Assembly: GCA_964537285.1 (NCBI GenBank)
Contig: CAZHZT010000199.1
Location: 1-6,067 of the forward strand
DNA from: CAZHZT01 sp964537285
GTDB lineage: Bacteria; Bacteroidota; Bacteroidia; Chitinophagales; Saprospiraceae
Direction of reading: 5' to 3'
DNA length: 6,067 bases
The notes under the pieces were generated by a model that was given only the letters and a program-made list of their open reading frames with translations, was not told the origin of the DNA and ran no database searches. A program made the translations under genes and the position numbers. Positions 1-5,654 of the stretch are shown here, piece after piece; the first letter of the stretch is position 1, and each line of letters starts with the position of its first letter.

Positions 1-40
1 GGCTATTTTGCGAAGCAAAATAGCCCTTTCGGCCTCCCTC
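1..40. repeat. Large palindromic repeat, copy 1 (cut by window edge)
   Basis: These 40 bases are identical to 2966-3005, the loop and right arm of the complete palindrome at 2951-3005. The window starts inside the left arm, so only 11 bases of it remain, followed by the GAA loop (12-14) and the full 26-base right arm (15-40). The bases just outside (about 46-56) match the reverse complement of the left flank of copy 2 (shared core GCGATATTTTCT read on the minus strand). The conserved unit is therefore larger than the palindrome and lies in opposite orientation to copy 2. Confidence 0.9.
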
Positions 41-270
41 AAAAGAAAATATCGCTTCCGATCCGTTTCTTCCCAAAGTTACTCAAAATTGTTAATAAAA
101 TTACTCCCGGGACTTGCGAACTCAATAATTTCTCTGGCTCCTGGTCATTCAGATTGATGGCTTCAAAGAACTATAATTCCATGTATTCGCCAGCTTGAAA
201 GAGCATTTCCGTCTCGTTTTCCGCTAGAAACTCAAGATGGATAAATAGAAGTACGATAAAAATCGTACGA
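39..270 (-). pseudogene. Remnant of an Rpn-like PD-(D/E)XK nuclease/putative transposase gene
   Basis: Read on the minus strand, one frame runs from about 270 down to a TGA at 41-39 and is broken once by an in-frame TAG (173-171). The part before the TAG includes HLEFLAENETEML followed by FQAGEYMEL. This resembles the hydrophobic strand plus E-x-Q-like region and following helix of Rpn-family (recombination-promoting nuclease) proteins. The part after it includes LLSSQVPGVILLTILSNFG, resembling the C-terminal 'sD.PEEVILAIL.dFG' segment of the same family. In intact relatives these segments lie many tens of residues apart, so an internal deletion near the TAG is likely. The N-terminus is missing, and the C-terminus runs straight into the palindromic repeat, which supplies the final stop. 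The similarity is recalled, not searched; coding-like composition is seen directly, the family name is inference. The upstream boundary is uncertain. Confidence 0.5.
251..270. promoter_or_regulatory. Putative repressor operator O1 (upstream of -33)
   Basis: There is a perfect dyad with 7-base arms GTACGAT (251-257) and ATCGTAC (262-268) around AAAA. Its core is TACGA-N6-TCGTA (252-267). A further overlapping TACGA half-site follows (266-270). The same TACGA-N6-TCGTA layout recurs at 308-323, 56 bases downstream centre to centre. The site lies just upstream of the -33 element of the promoter of the repressor gene. BlaI/MecI-family proteins bind dyads built from TACA/TGTA-like halves and usually autoregulate, so this is a natural binding site for the product of 339-725. 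The binding itself is inferred. Confidence 0.65.
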
Positions 271-273
271 AGG

Positions 274-304
274 CTTGCATGTTATGTTTTTTTGCGTATG
301 TTTG
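274..304 (+). promoter_or_regulatory. Bacteroidota-type promoter of the repressor-peptidase operon
   Basis: TATGTTTG at 297-304 matches the Bacteroidota -7 consensus TAnnTTTG exactly. CTTG at 274-277 stands 19 bases upstream as a three-of-four match to the -33 TTTG box. Transcription would begin around 309-312, inside the second dyad and about 28 bases before the ATG at 339. The promoter sits exactly between the two operator-like dyads, which suits steric repression. Confidence 0.6.
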
Positions 305-323
305 TCGTACGAAAGAAATCGTA
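305..323. promoter_or_regulatory. Putative repressor operator O2 (over the transcription start)
   Basis: TACGA (308-312) and TCGTA (319-323) form the same TACGA-N6-TCGTA dyad as at 252-267. The 8-base palindrome TCGTACGA (305-312) adds a third half-site on the upstream side. In O1 the extra half-site lies on the downstream side, so the two operators are arranged as mirror images around the promoter. A repressor bound here would cover the predicted transcription start. The dyads are seen directly; the regulator is inferred from its adjacent gene. Confidence 0.65.
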
Positions 324-338
324 TTAAAAAGTTGTTGG

Positions 339-725
339 ATGAAAAAGAAAGTAACCGAAGCAGAATTGGACATTCTGCAAGTTCTGTGGAAGCATAGCCC
401 TCAAAGTGTTCGCTTTGTTCATCAGGAGTTGAACAAGGAGCGGGAGGTCGTGTATACTACCGTGCTTAAACAAATGCAGCTTATGGCTGGAAAAAAGAAC
501 CTGCTGGAAAGAGATACTTCTCAGCGTACACACATCTACAAAGCCATTGTTAGTGAATCCGAGATCCAAAAAACAATGGTTAATAAAATGGTAGATGGAA
601 TCTTTCAGGGATCACCTTTAAAGCTGGTTATGCATGCCCTTGGCCATGAAAAAACAAGTAAAAAAGACCTGGAAGCCATCAAAAACCTAATTCAAGAACT
701 CGAAAACGATAAGAACGATGAATAA
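339..725 (+). CDS. BlaI/MecI/CopY-family transcriptional repressor
   Basis: This gene encodes a 128-residue cytoplasmic DNA-binding repressor, the usual length for the family. The N-terminal winged helix-turn-helix (about residues 4-75) starts with the typical VTEAELDILQVLW (5-17); the recognition helix includes VVYTTVLKQMQLM (37-49), and the wing region includes ERDTSQRTHIYKA (57-69). The C-terminal part (about 76-128) carries VDGIFQGSPLKLVMHAL (85-101) and a charged helix expected to form the dimer; in BlaI/MecI this part holds the cleavage site. An in-frame ATG at 279 would add 20 residues unlike the family and lies upstream of the predicted transcription start, so ATG 339 is preferred. 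No strong Shine-Dalgarno is present, only an A-rich leader. The stop overlaps the start of the M56 gene by 8 bases (ATGAATAA), indicating translational coupling. It probably autoregulates through the dyads at 251-270 and 305-323. The inducing signal and the wider regulon are unknown. Confidence 0.93.
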   Translation: MKKKVTEAELDILQVLWKHSPQSVRFVHQELNKEREVVYTTVLKQMQLMAGKKNLLERDTSQRTHIYKAIVSESEIQKTMVNKMVDGIFQGSPLKLVMHALGHEKTSKKDLEAIKNLIQELENDKNDE

Positions 726-2703
726 TATAGTTTCTCTCCTCGGCGATTCATGGATCAATGCTTTCGGCTGGACGATTCTGCATTCGCTTTGGCAAGGCTT
801 GCTGATTGCTATTTTGGTAACCTGTTGCCTTGTACTATTAAAAAGATCTGATGCACATTGGCGCTACAGGATTTCTTTGTCTGCTTTGGTCGTCTTATTG
901 ATTAGCGTAGGCGTTACCTTTTATTGGAGTTACTATGCTCAACAAACTGTACCATACGACGATCCGGTTTTCAATGCAGAAGTTTTACCGGCTCCTGTTT
1001 CGGATGTTGAAAAAGATTTACAAACAGAGCCTTTAGTAGCATTGGAGCAGGAGGTCGAAAATGACCATATTTCCTCTCTAAAAGAAAGCTTGTTCGATTT
1101 TTTTAATCCAAATATCCCACTAATAGTCCTTTTGTGGCTTATTGGAGTATTATTGTTAAGTATGCGTTTGCTGGGAGAATTCATCTTCCTTTCTTATTTG
1201 CGCAAGCATGCAAAACCAATTACAAAAGCCATCTGGATAGACGCGTTTGAAAGCCTGTTTCCTAAAATGAATTTGAAACGAAAGCCTGGATTGTTGCAAT
1301 CGAGAAGGGCAGGCGGCCCCATGGTAATTGGTTTTTTTAAACCATTGATCATTATCCCGATCGGCTTAATAAACCAGTTATCAGAAGAGGAAGTAGAAAG
1401 CATTTTAGCGCATGAATTGGCTCATGTATATCGATTGGATTATCTGGTCAATATTTTACAATCACTGGCGGAGATCGTTCTTTTCTTCAATCCGGCCGTC
1501 TGGTGGATTTCTAATATTATCCGTACGGAAAGAGAATATTGTTGTGATGACTTAGCTGTCAATATAACCAAAGATGAAGTAGGGTTTGTAAAGACCCTGG
1601 CCCGTTTAGAAGAATGGCGCCAAAATTCAGGAGCCCTTTCTTTAGCCTTTGCCGGGCAAAGAAAAGGGGTATTAAGTAGAGCACAAAGACTTTTAAAAGG
1701 AGAACCAAGTAATCGTGTACAATTTAAAATTTTTTGGAGTATGATCACCATTATCTCATTAGCTTGTTTTGTAAGCTTTCAGGTGCCTTCAGAACCTGTT
1801 CAACAAGACCTTATCGAAAATAAGGTAGAAAAAAAGGAAGTGGATGCCAGCATTCCTTCTGCTGAAATCGAGTCCGATGTTTTTGATCCTAATGATCAAG
1901 CCGAAATTTCGGATGCTCTTGATTTGGAAGAAAATGAGCCGCTTACGCTTGAAACAGACCACGCCGAACTGGAAGAACCCACGGATTTTGCGGAGTTGCC
2001 AATGGATATAGTGTCTTCCGTTGCTCAGGATAGTGTGCCCGATGAAGAGTCAATTGAAAAAATGCTTGAAAAACTGGAACTAGAGCATGAAACTAAATGG
2101 ATTGAAGTGGAAAGTCAGGAGCAGCTTCTTGAAAAAGAGGCTATTAAGTTGGAAGGAGAAATGAATAAGCTTGAAATGATGCATGAAAAGGAACTTAATG
2201 AAGTACGAAAGCAACTTGTGACTTTACGTATGGAAAGAGCTGAAATTGATAATGCCGGAAGGATCAAAAGAAAAGAAGCCCGTCTGGCTATTATGGAAAT
2301 TGAAAAATCTGCTCGCGAGCTGGAAGTCCAGCAGTTAAAAGCTCGTAAAGCAGGAGACCCCAAAGCGGATACCGAAATGCAGGCTAAAGTGGATGCTGAA
2401 TGGAAGAAAATGGAAGGACAAGAAAGTATCATTCACCAGCAAGAACTGGAACAGCAAAATGCCTCACTGGAGGTCCGTAAAAAAATACAAGAGCTTGAAA
2501 TGCAAATGGAAACCAAGAACTTTGAATGGGAGAAAAAGCGCCACGCAGTGGAGTTGAAGCATATAGAACTGAAAGCCAAGAGAAAACAGCTCAATTATCA
2601 GGCGGAAATGCTGGAGAATGAATTCCAGCTCAAAAGAGCGGAGATGGAGATTAAGTTAAACGAGGCAAGGCGCAAGGAGCTTTTAAGAGAGGGAGGAGAA
2701 TAG
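718..2703 (+). CDS. M56-family (BlaR1/MecR1-like) membrane metallopeptidase with long C-terminal coiled coil
   Basis: This 661-residue protein is an inner-membrane zinc peptidase, likely the signal transducer that inactivates the upstream repressor. Hydrophobic segments lie near residues 13-41, 50-73, 133-154, 243-266 and 336-356. The M56 core includes GGPMVIGFFKPLIIIP, the zinc motif HELAH (232-236) with catalytic Glu233, and REYCCDD (272-278), whose Glu273 is the probable third zinc ligand. The catalytic machinery therefore looks intact. After the last membrane segment there is no penicillin-binding domain with an SxxK motif, as in BlaR1, and no TonB-like tail. Instead there is an acidic linker (about 370-440), then about 210 residues (445-657) rich in E, K, Q, L and M with heptad-like spacing and almost no proline, predicted to be a long coiled coil. 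By analogy with BlaR1 this part would be periplasmic. The gene overlaps its partner by 8 bases and shares its promoter. The sensed signal is unknown. Confidence 0.9.
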   Translation: MNNIVSLLGDSWINAFGWTILHSLWQGLLIAILVTCCLVLLKRSDAHWRYRISLSALVVLLISVGVTFYWSYYAQQTVPYDDPVFNAEVLPAPVSDVEKDLQTEPLVALEQEVENDHISSLKESLFDFFNPNIPLIVLLWLIGVLLLSMRLLGEFIFLSYLRKHAKPITKAIWIDAFESLFPKMNLKRKPGLLQSRRAGGPMVIGFFKPLIIIPIGLINQLSEEEVESILAHELAHVYRLDYLVNILQSLAEIVLFFNPAVWWISNIIRTEREYCCDDLAVNITKDEVGFVKTLARLEEWRQNSGALSLAFAGQRKGVLSRAQRLLKGEPSNRVQFKIFWSMITIISLACFVSFQVPSEPVQQDLIENKVEKKEVDASIPSAEIESDVFDPNDQAEISDALDLEENEPLTLETDHAELEEPTDFAELPMDIVSSVAQDSVPDEESIEKMLEKLELEHETKWIEVESQEQLLEKEAIKLEGEMNKLEMMHEKELNEVRKQLVTLRMERAEIDNAGRIKRKEARLAIMEIEKSARELEVQQLKARKAGDPKADTEMQAKVDAEWKKMEGQESIIHQQELEQQNASLEVRKKIQELEMQMETKNFEWEKKRHAVELKHIELKAKRKQLNYQAEMLENEFQLKRAEMEIKLNEARRKELLREGGE

Positions 2704-2721
2704 AAAGCGAATTTTTGAAAC

Positions 2722-2801
2722 ATGAGTCATCCCGAATTTTAAGAAACTTCATGTTGTCACAATAGTTAATGATAAGTACTGTAAATCAATGTTTTATGAC
2801 C
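2722..2801. repeat. 80-bp intergenic module, copy A
   Basis: This segment aligns without gaps to 5773-5852, with 65 of 80 bases identical. Conserved blocks include ATGAGTCAT near the start, TTTAAGAAACTT, and CTGTAAATCAAT toward the end. It begins 18 bases after the stop of the M56 gene and runs directly into a long hairpin (2800-2847), just as copy B runs into the palindrome at 5853. No reading frame of useful length is present. It may be a 3'-UTR element or one end of a dispersed repeat. Confidence 0.85.
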
Positions 2802-2847
2802 TGCCTGATCGCAGCCCTGGGTTCTCCCAGGGCTGCGACCAGGCAGG
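2800..2847. repeat. GC-rich hairpin downstream of the M56 gene
   Basis: Two 22-base arms (2800-2821 and 2826-2847) pair at 21 of 22 positions around a TTCT loop; the single mismatch is A2808 opposite C2839. It is by far the most stable-looking structure after the operon and could stop transcription or protect the mRNA 3' end. Neither strand has a T-run directly after the stem, so it is not a classical intrinsic terminator. Confidence 0.85.
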
Positions 2848-2923
2848 CCTAACAGCCAGCTTTAAAGACTTCCCAAATTAATCTCTCAGCAACTCTCGTT
2901 TTGGAAATCCAAAACCAAATTTA
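2848..2923. other. Non-coding spacer with a small inverted repeat
   Basis: No gene is seen here. The only structure is an 8-base-arm inverted repeat, GTTTTGGA (2898-2905) and TCCAAAAC (2908-2915), with a two-base gap. Such a tight gap makes it a better dyad than a hairpin. It may be the outer part of the composite palindromic element that starts at 2924, but the window has no second copy of this part to test that. Confidence 0.5.
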
Positions 2924-3030
2924 CGCCGCTTCGCGGCGATATTTTCTATTGAGGGAGGCCGAAAGGGCTATTTTGCGAAGCAAAATAGCCCTTTCGGCCT
3001 CCCTCTCAAAGGAATTTCGCGCCGTAGGCG
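2924..3030. repeat. Composite palindromic element, copy 2 (complete)
   Basis: The centre is a perfect palindrome with 26-base arms (2951-2976 and 2980-3005) and a three-base GAA loop, so the tip reads GCGAAGC, a sequence known to form an exceptionally stable DNA mini-hairpin. Small hairpins flank it: CGCCGC-TTC-GCGGCG (2924-2938), whose tip is the complement of the same heptamer, and CGCC-GTA-GGCG (3020-3030). A 40-base stretch is identical to 1-40, and part of the left flank also recurs there inverted. Short open frames crossing the element on both strands arise from the palindrome and are not counted as genes. The design resembles REP/BIME-type or foldback repeats. No transposase lies in the window. 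Confidence 0.92.
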
Positions 3031-3158
3031 GGATAATTTTTGGACGGCCTTTATCCTTATCAAGACTTAAATTTTTACCATAATTACTCTTCTTCCCGAA
3101 CAATAAGCCTTACTTTTTTTTATCCTATATAACTTAAGTTTCAATAATGCAGGTACCG
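3031..3158. promoter_or_regulatory. AT-rich leader upstream of the receptor gene with a weak promoter candidate
   Basis: No gene is seen in this stretch. TAAGTTTC at 3135-3142 matches the -7 consensus TAnnTTTG at all fixed positions except the final G. A T-rich run at 3113-3123 lies about where a -33 TTTG box would be, without an exact match. TATAAC at 3127-3132 is an alternative -10-like sequence. If the 3135 box is used, transcription starts near 3148 and the leader carries the heptamer repeat and inverted repeat at 3159-3224. Confidence 0.3.
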
Positions 3159-3224
3159 GTCAACGGTTAACGGAATATGGTTTCCCGTTCCCCGTTCCCC
3201 GTTAACCGTTAACTGTTTCCCGTT
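3159..3224. repeat. Tandem CCCGTTC heptamers inside an inverted repeat in the receptor leader
   Basis: CCCGTTC occurs at 3184-3190 and 3191-3197, then CCCGTT at 3198-3203, followed by further CCGTTAA-like echoes. GTTTCCCGTT occurs directly repeated at 3180-3189 and 3215-3224. Flanking them, 3159-3173 and 3199-3213 form 15-base inverted arms matching at 14 positions, with the heptamers mostly in the 25-base loop. The array ends 26 bases before the receptor ATG, so changes in copy number could alter leader folding or spacing. Confidence 0.75.
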
Positions 3225-3249
3225 AATTAATCATTTCAGTTTAAAAACG

Positions 3250-5646
3250 ATGAAGAAAAACTTTAACATATACTTCTATTCCTTGCTTGCCCTTTTGTTT
3301 TCACAAACATTAGCGGCCCAAACCGGAACGATAAAAGGTACGGTAAAATATCAGGAAGAACCGCTTCAAGTAGCTACAGTTGCCATTGTTAACGCTCCTT
3401 ATGGAGCTGTGACGGATGAAAAGGGTGAATACATGCTAACGGATATTCCACCCGGTGAAATAAAGCTCGAAGTGAGCCTGATCGGATATCGCACTCAAAG
3501 TATCACCCTCCAATTAAGAGAAGGCGAAACCTTACGGCAAGATTTTAGTTTGGAAAAAGACGTACTCCGTTTAGATGATGTAGTGGTATCCGCTACTCGA
3601 AATGCTGTGCCTACCCACAGAGCACCTGTAATCGTTAATCGGATCGATGATCGCATTTTTCAGCAAACGCAGTCTATCAGCTTATCGGAAGGGCTTAATT
3701 TTTCACCGGGATTACGCCTGGAAAATAACTGTCAGAACTGTGGGTTTACCCAACTTCGAATGAATGGCCTGGATGGCCCGTATACCCAAATCCTCATCAA
3801 CAGCCGCCCGGTTTTTTCTTCATTGGCAGGTGTTTATGGCTTGGAGTTGATCCCTACGAATATGGTGGAGAAAGTGGAGGTGGTAAGAGGCGGCGGTTCG
3901 GCCCTTTATGGGGGGAATGCCATTGCGGGAACAGTCAATATCATTACCAAGGATCCCATTAGCAACAGCTTTGAAGTAGGAACCAATCTGGGTTTAATCG
4001 ATGGCGATACACCCGACAGAGCAATCAGTGTGAATGGAAGTATTGTCGATAATAAGCTCAAAAAAGGATTGAGTTTTTACGCTTTTAACCGAAATCGCGA
4101 CCATTGGGATGCTAATGGGGATGGTTTTTCGGAAATAACGCTGTTAAAGAACACCACCTTCGGTTTGGACGCTTTCCTGAACCCTGATAAATACAGCAAA
4201 ATAAAACTGAACCTGTTTAATATCAGCGAATTCCGCCGGGGAGGCAATCGCTTTGACCTGCCTCCGCATCAAACGGATATTACTGAGCAATTGGATCACC
4301 GCATTTTAGGAGGGAATATATCTTATGAACGCTTTTCAAAAAATTTCAAGCATAAGTTTTCAATCTATAATTCGATTACCCATGTGGAAAGACTGAGTTA
4401 CTACGGCGGCGGGGGGCGTATCCTTGGCCCTGGCGATCAACTAACGGAAGAAGACCTTTTGGCCATTAATGCTTATGGAGAATCGGAGGATATTTCCCTG
4501 GTAAGCGGTATTCAGTATGCTTATGAGTTTTCAAAAGAATGGTTACTCACTGCAGGTGCGGAATTTCAGTATAATGATGTATTGGATGAAATGCCGGGTT
4601 ACAACCGTCAAATCGACCAGCAAGTCAGCACATTGGGTTCTTATGGGCAGTTGGAATGGAAGCCTATCGAGAAATGGTCTTTCCTGTTAGGTGCCCGATA
4701 CGACCAAACGAATATCAAAGGGACTTATGCTTTAGATGTCGAACGCTTTACCAATGACCAGGATTTCGGTGTGTTCGTACCTCGATTTACGGCGATGTAT
4801 TCGATGTCATCCGGTTTGAATATGCGCCTGTCTTACGCACAGGGTTATAGAGGGCCACAAGCTTTTGATGAGGATCTTCATATTGAAACCGTAGGGGGAG
4901 CAGCGCTTTTCACGAGATTGGATCCCAATTTGGAAATTGAACGCTCCAATAGTGTTAACGCTTCTTTAGAGTATACTTATCGAAAAGGGCTTTTTGAATC
5001 CAACTTTGTGGTGGATGGCTTTTATACGCATTTGGAAAATCCATTTATTAACGCCAATCAAGTAGAATTGCCGAATGGTATTGCCGTTATTACCAAGCGG
5101 AATGGTAGCGGCGCTACGGTTGCAGGAGTTAATTTAGAAGCTAACCTCGCTTTTTCGGATCAATTGATTATTCAGGCGGGCGGAACCGTTCAAATGGCGG
5201 AATATGACGAGGCAGAAGAGCTTTGGGCTCCCGAAGAAGTGACCGATTCGAATCAGGATAGTATTTTAAACACCAATGATTTGCTGCGTACGCCCAATGT
5301 ATATGGTTATTTAACTACTACATGGAATCCTACTCAAGCGCTCAGTCTTTCAGCATCGAGCGTGTTCACGGGCCCGATGGATGTACCCCATGTGATTGAT
5401 CCGGATACGGAATTTACGATTTTAGAGCGAACTCCCAGTTTTTTTGAACTCAATTTAAAAGGGACTTATACCTTTAAACTCGATGAGGATTTTGATTTTG
5501 ATTTATCGGTAGGAGTGCAGAACCTATTCAATAGCTTCCAGGATGATTTTGATGTTGGCCCGGATCGGGATGCGAGCTATATTTACGGGCCGGTGCGGCC
5601 AAGAACTATTTTTGTAGGGGTGAAGTTTCATTTTGAAAAGTTCTAA
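3250..5646 (+). CDS. TonB-dependent outer-membrane receptor with carboxypeptidase-regulatory-like N-terminal domain
   Basis: This 798-residue protein should import a scarce ligand across the outer membrane using TonB energy. A signal peptide covers residues 1-23, with probable cleavage after TLAA before QTGTI. A carboxypeptidase-regulatory-like beta-sandwich domain follows (about 26-103), then a TonB-box-like DDVVVSATR (109-117). The plug (about 120-235) contains VEKVEVVRGGGSALYGGNAI and GTVNIITKDP. The rest is a 22-strand-type beta-barrel ending in FHFEKF, with the terminal aromatic residue typical of outer-membrane proteins. The length suits siderophore, cobalamin or metal receptors of the FepA/CirA/BtuB type. 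It is shorter than SusC proteins, and no SusD partner is present. The plug has a C-x2-C pair (Cys161, Cys164), and DANGDGFSE (287-295) and DSNQDSILN (666-674) resemble calcium-binding loops. The ligand cannot be named. The gene stands alone with its own leader and likely terminator. Confidence 0.93.
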   Translation: MKKNFNIYFYSLLALLFSQTLAAQTGTIKGTVKYQEEPLQVATVAIVNAPYGAVTDEKGEYMLTDIPPGEIKLEVSLIGYRTQSITLQLREGETLRQDFSLEKDVLRLDDVVVSATRNAVPTHRAPVIVNRIDDRIFQQTQSISLSEGLNFSPGLRLENNCQNCGFTQLRMNGLDGPYTQILINSRPVFSSLAGVYGLELIPTNMVEKVEVVRGGGSALYGGNAIAGTVNIITKDPISNSFEVGTNLGLIDGDTPDRAISVNGSIVDNKLKKGLSFYAFNRNRDHWDANGDGFSEITLLKNTTFGLDAFLNPDKYSKIKLNLFNISEFRRGGNRFDLPPHQTDITEQLDHRILGGNISYERFSKNFKHKFSIYNSITHVERLSYYGGGGRILGPGDQLTEEDLLAINAYGESEDISLVSGIQYAYEFSKEWLLTAGAEFQYNDVLDEMPGYNRQIDQQVSTLGSYGQLEWKPIEKWSFLLGARYDQTNIKGTYALDVERFTNDQDFGVFVPRFTAMYSMSSGLNMRLSYAQGYRGPQAFDEDLHIETVGGAALFTRLDPNLEIERSNSVNASLEYTYRKGLFESNFVVDGFYTHLENPFINANQVELPNGIAVITKRNGSGATVAGVNLEANLAFSDQLIIQAGGTVQMAEYDEAEELWAPEEVTDSNQDSILNTNDLLRTPNVYGYLTTTWNPTQALSLSASSVFTGPMDVPHVIDPDTEFTILERTPSFFELNLKGTYTFKLDEDFDFDLSVGVQNLFNSFQDDFDVGPDRDASYIYGPVRPRTIFVGVKFHFEKF

Positions 5647-5654
5647 TAAAAAAC

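Noticed and set aside
324..569. 81-codon minus-strand open frame across the repressor gene.
   Set aside because: It lies opposite the repressor's conserved winged-helix coding sequence and has no recognisable motif.
939..2432. Several minus-strand open frames inside the M56 gene.
   Set aside because: They are antisense shadows of a convincing plus-strand gene and show no recognisable domains.
2070..2690. C-terminal tail of the peptidase as a TonB-like energising domain for the downstream receptor.
   Set aside because: No proline-rich linker or YP-type TonB C-terminal motif; the composition is a charged coiled coil.
718..2703. Calling the membrane peptidase a beta-lactam sensor (BlaR1/MecR1 proper).
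   Set aside because: No penicillin-binding domain, SxxK motif or beta-lactamase gene is present; only the M56 core and the BlaI-type partner are shared.
2847..2853. GCCTAAC as part of an integron attC site next to the hairpin.
   Set aside because: It fits RYYYAAC, but no matching GTTRRRY core or attC-like spaced boxes are present, and seven-base matches occur by chance.
2901..3103. Two 60-codon open frames on opposite strands as small genes.
   Set aside because: Both cross the 55-base palindrome and their similarity to each other follows from its symmetry; no credible start context or conserved protein motif.
3180..3224. CCCGTT-rich repeats as a CRISPR array.
   Set aside because: Units are 6-7 bases in direct tandem with no spacers and no cas genes.
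3250..5646. SusC-type glycan importer.
   Set aside because: The protein is about 200 residues shorter than typical SusC proteins, and no SusD-like lipoprotein gene is adjacent.
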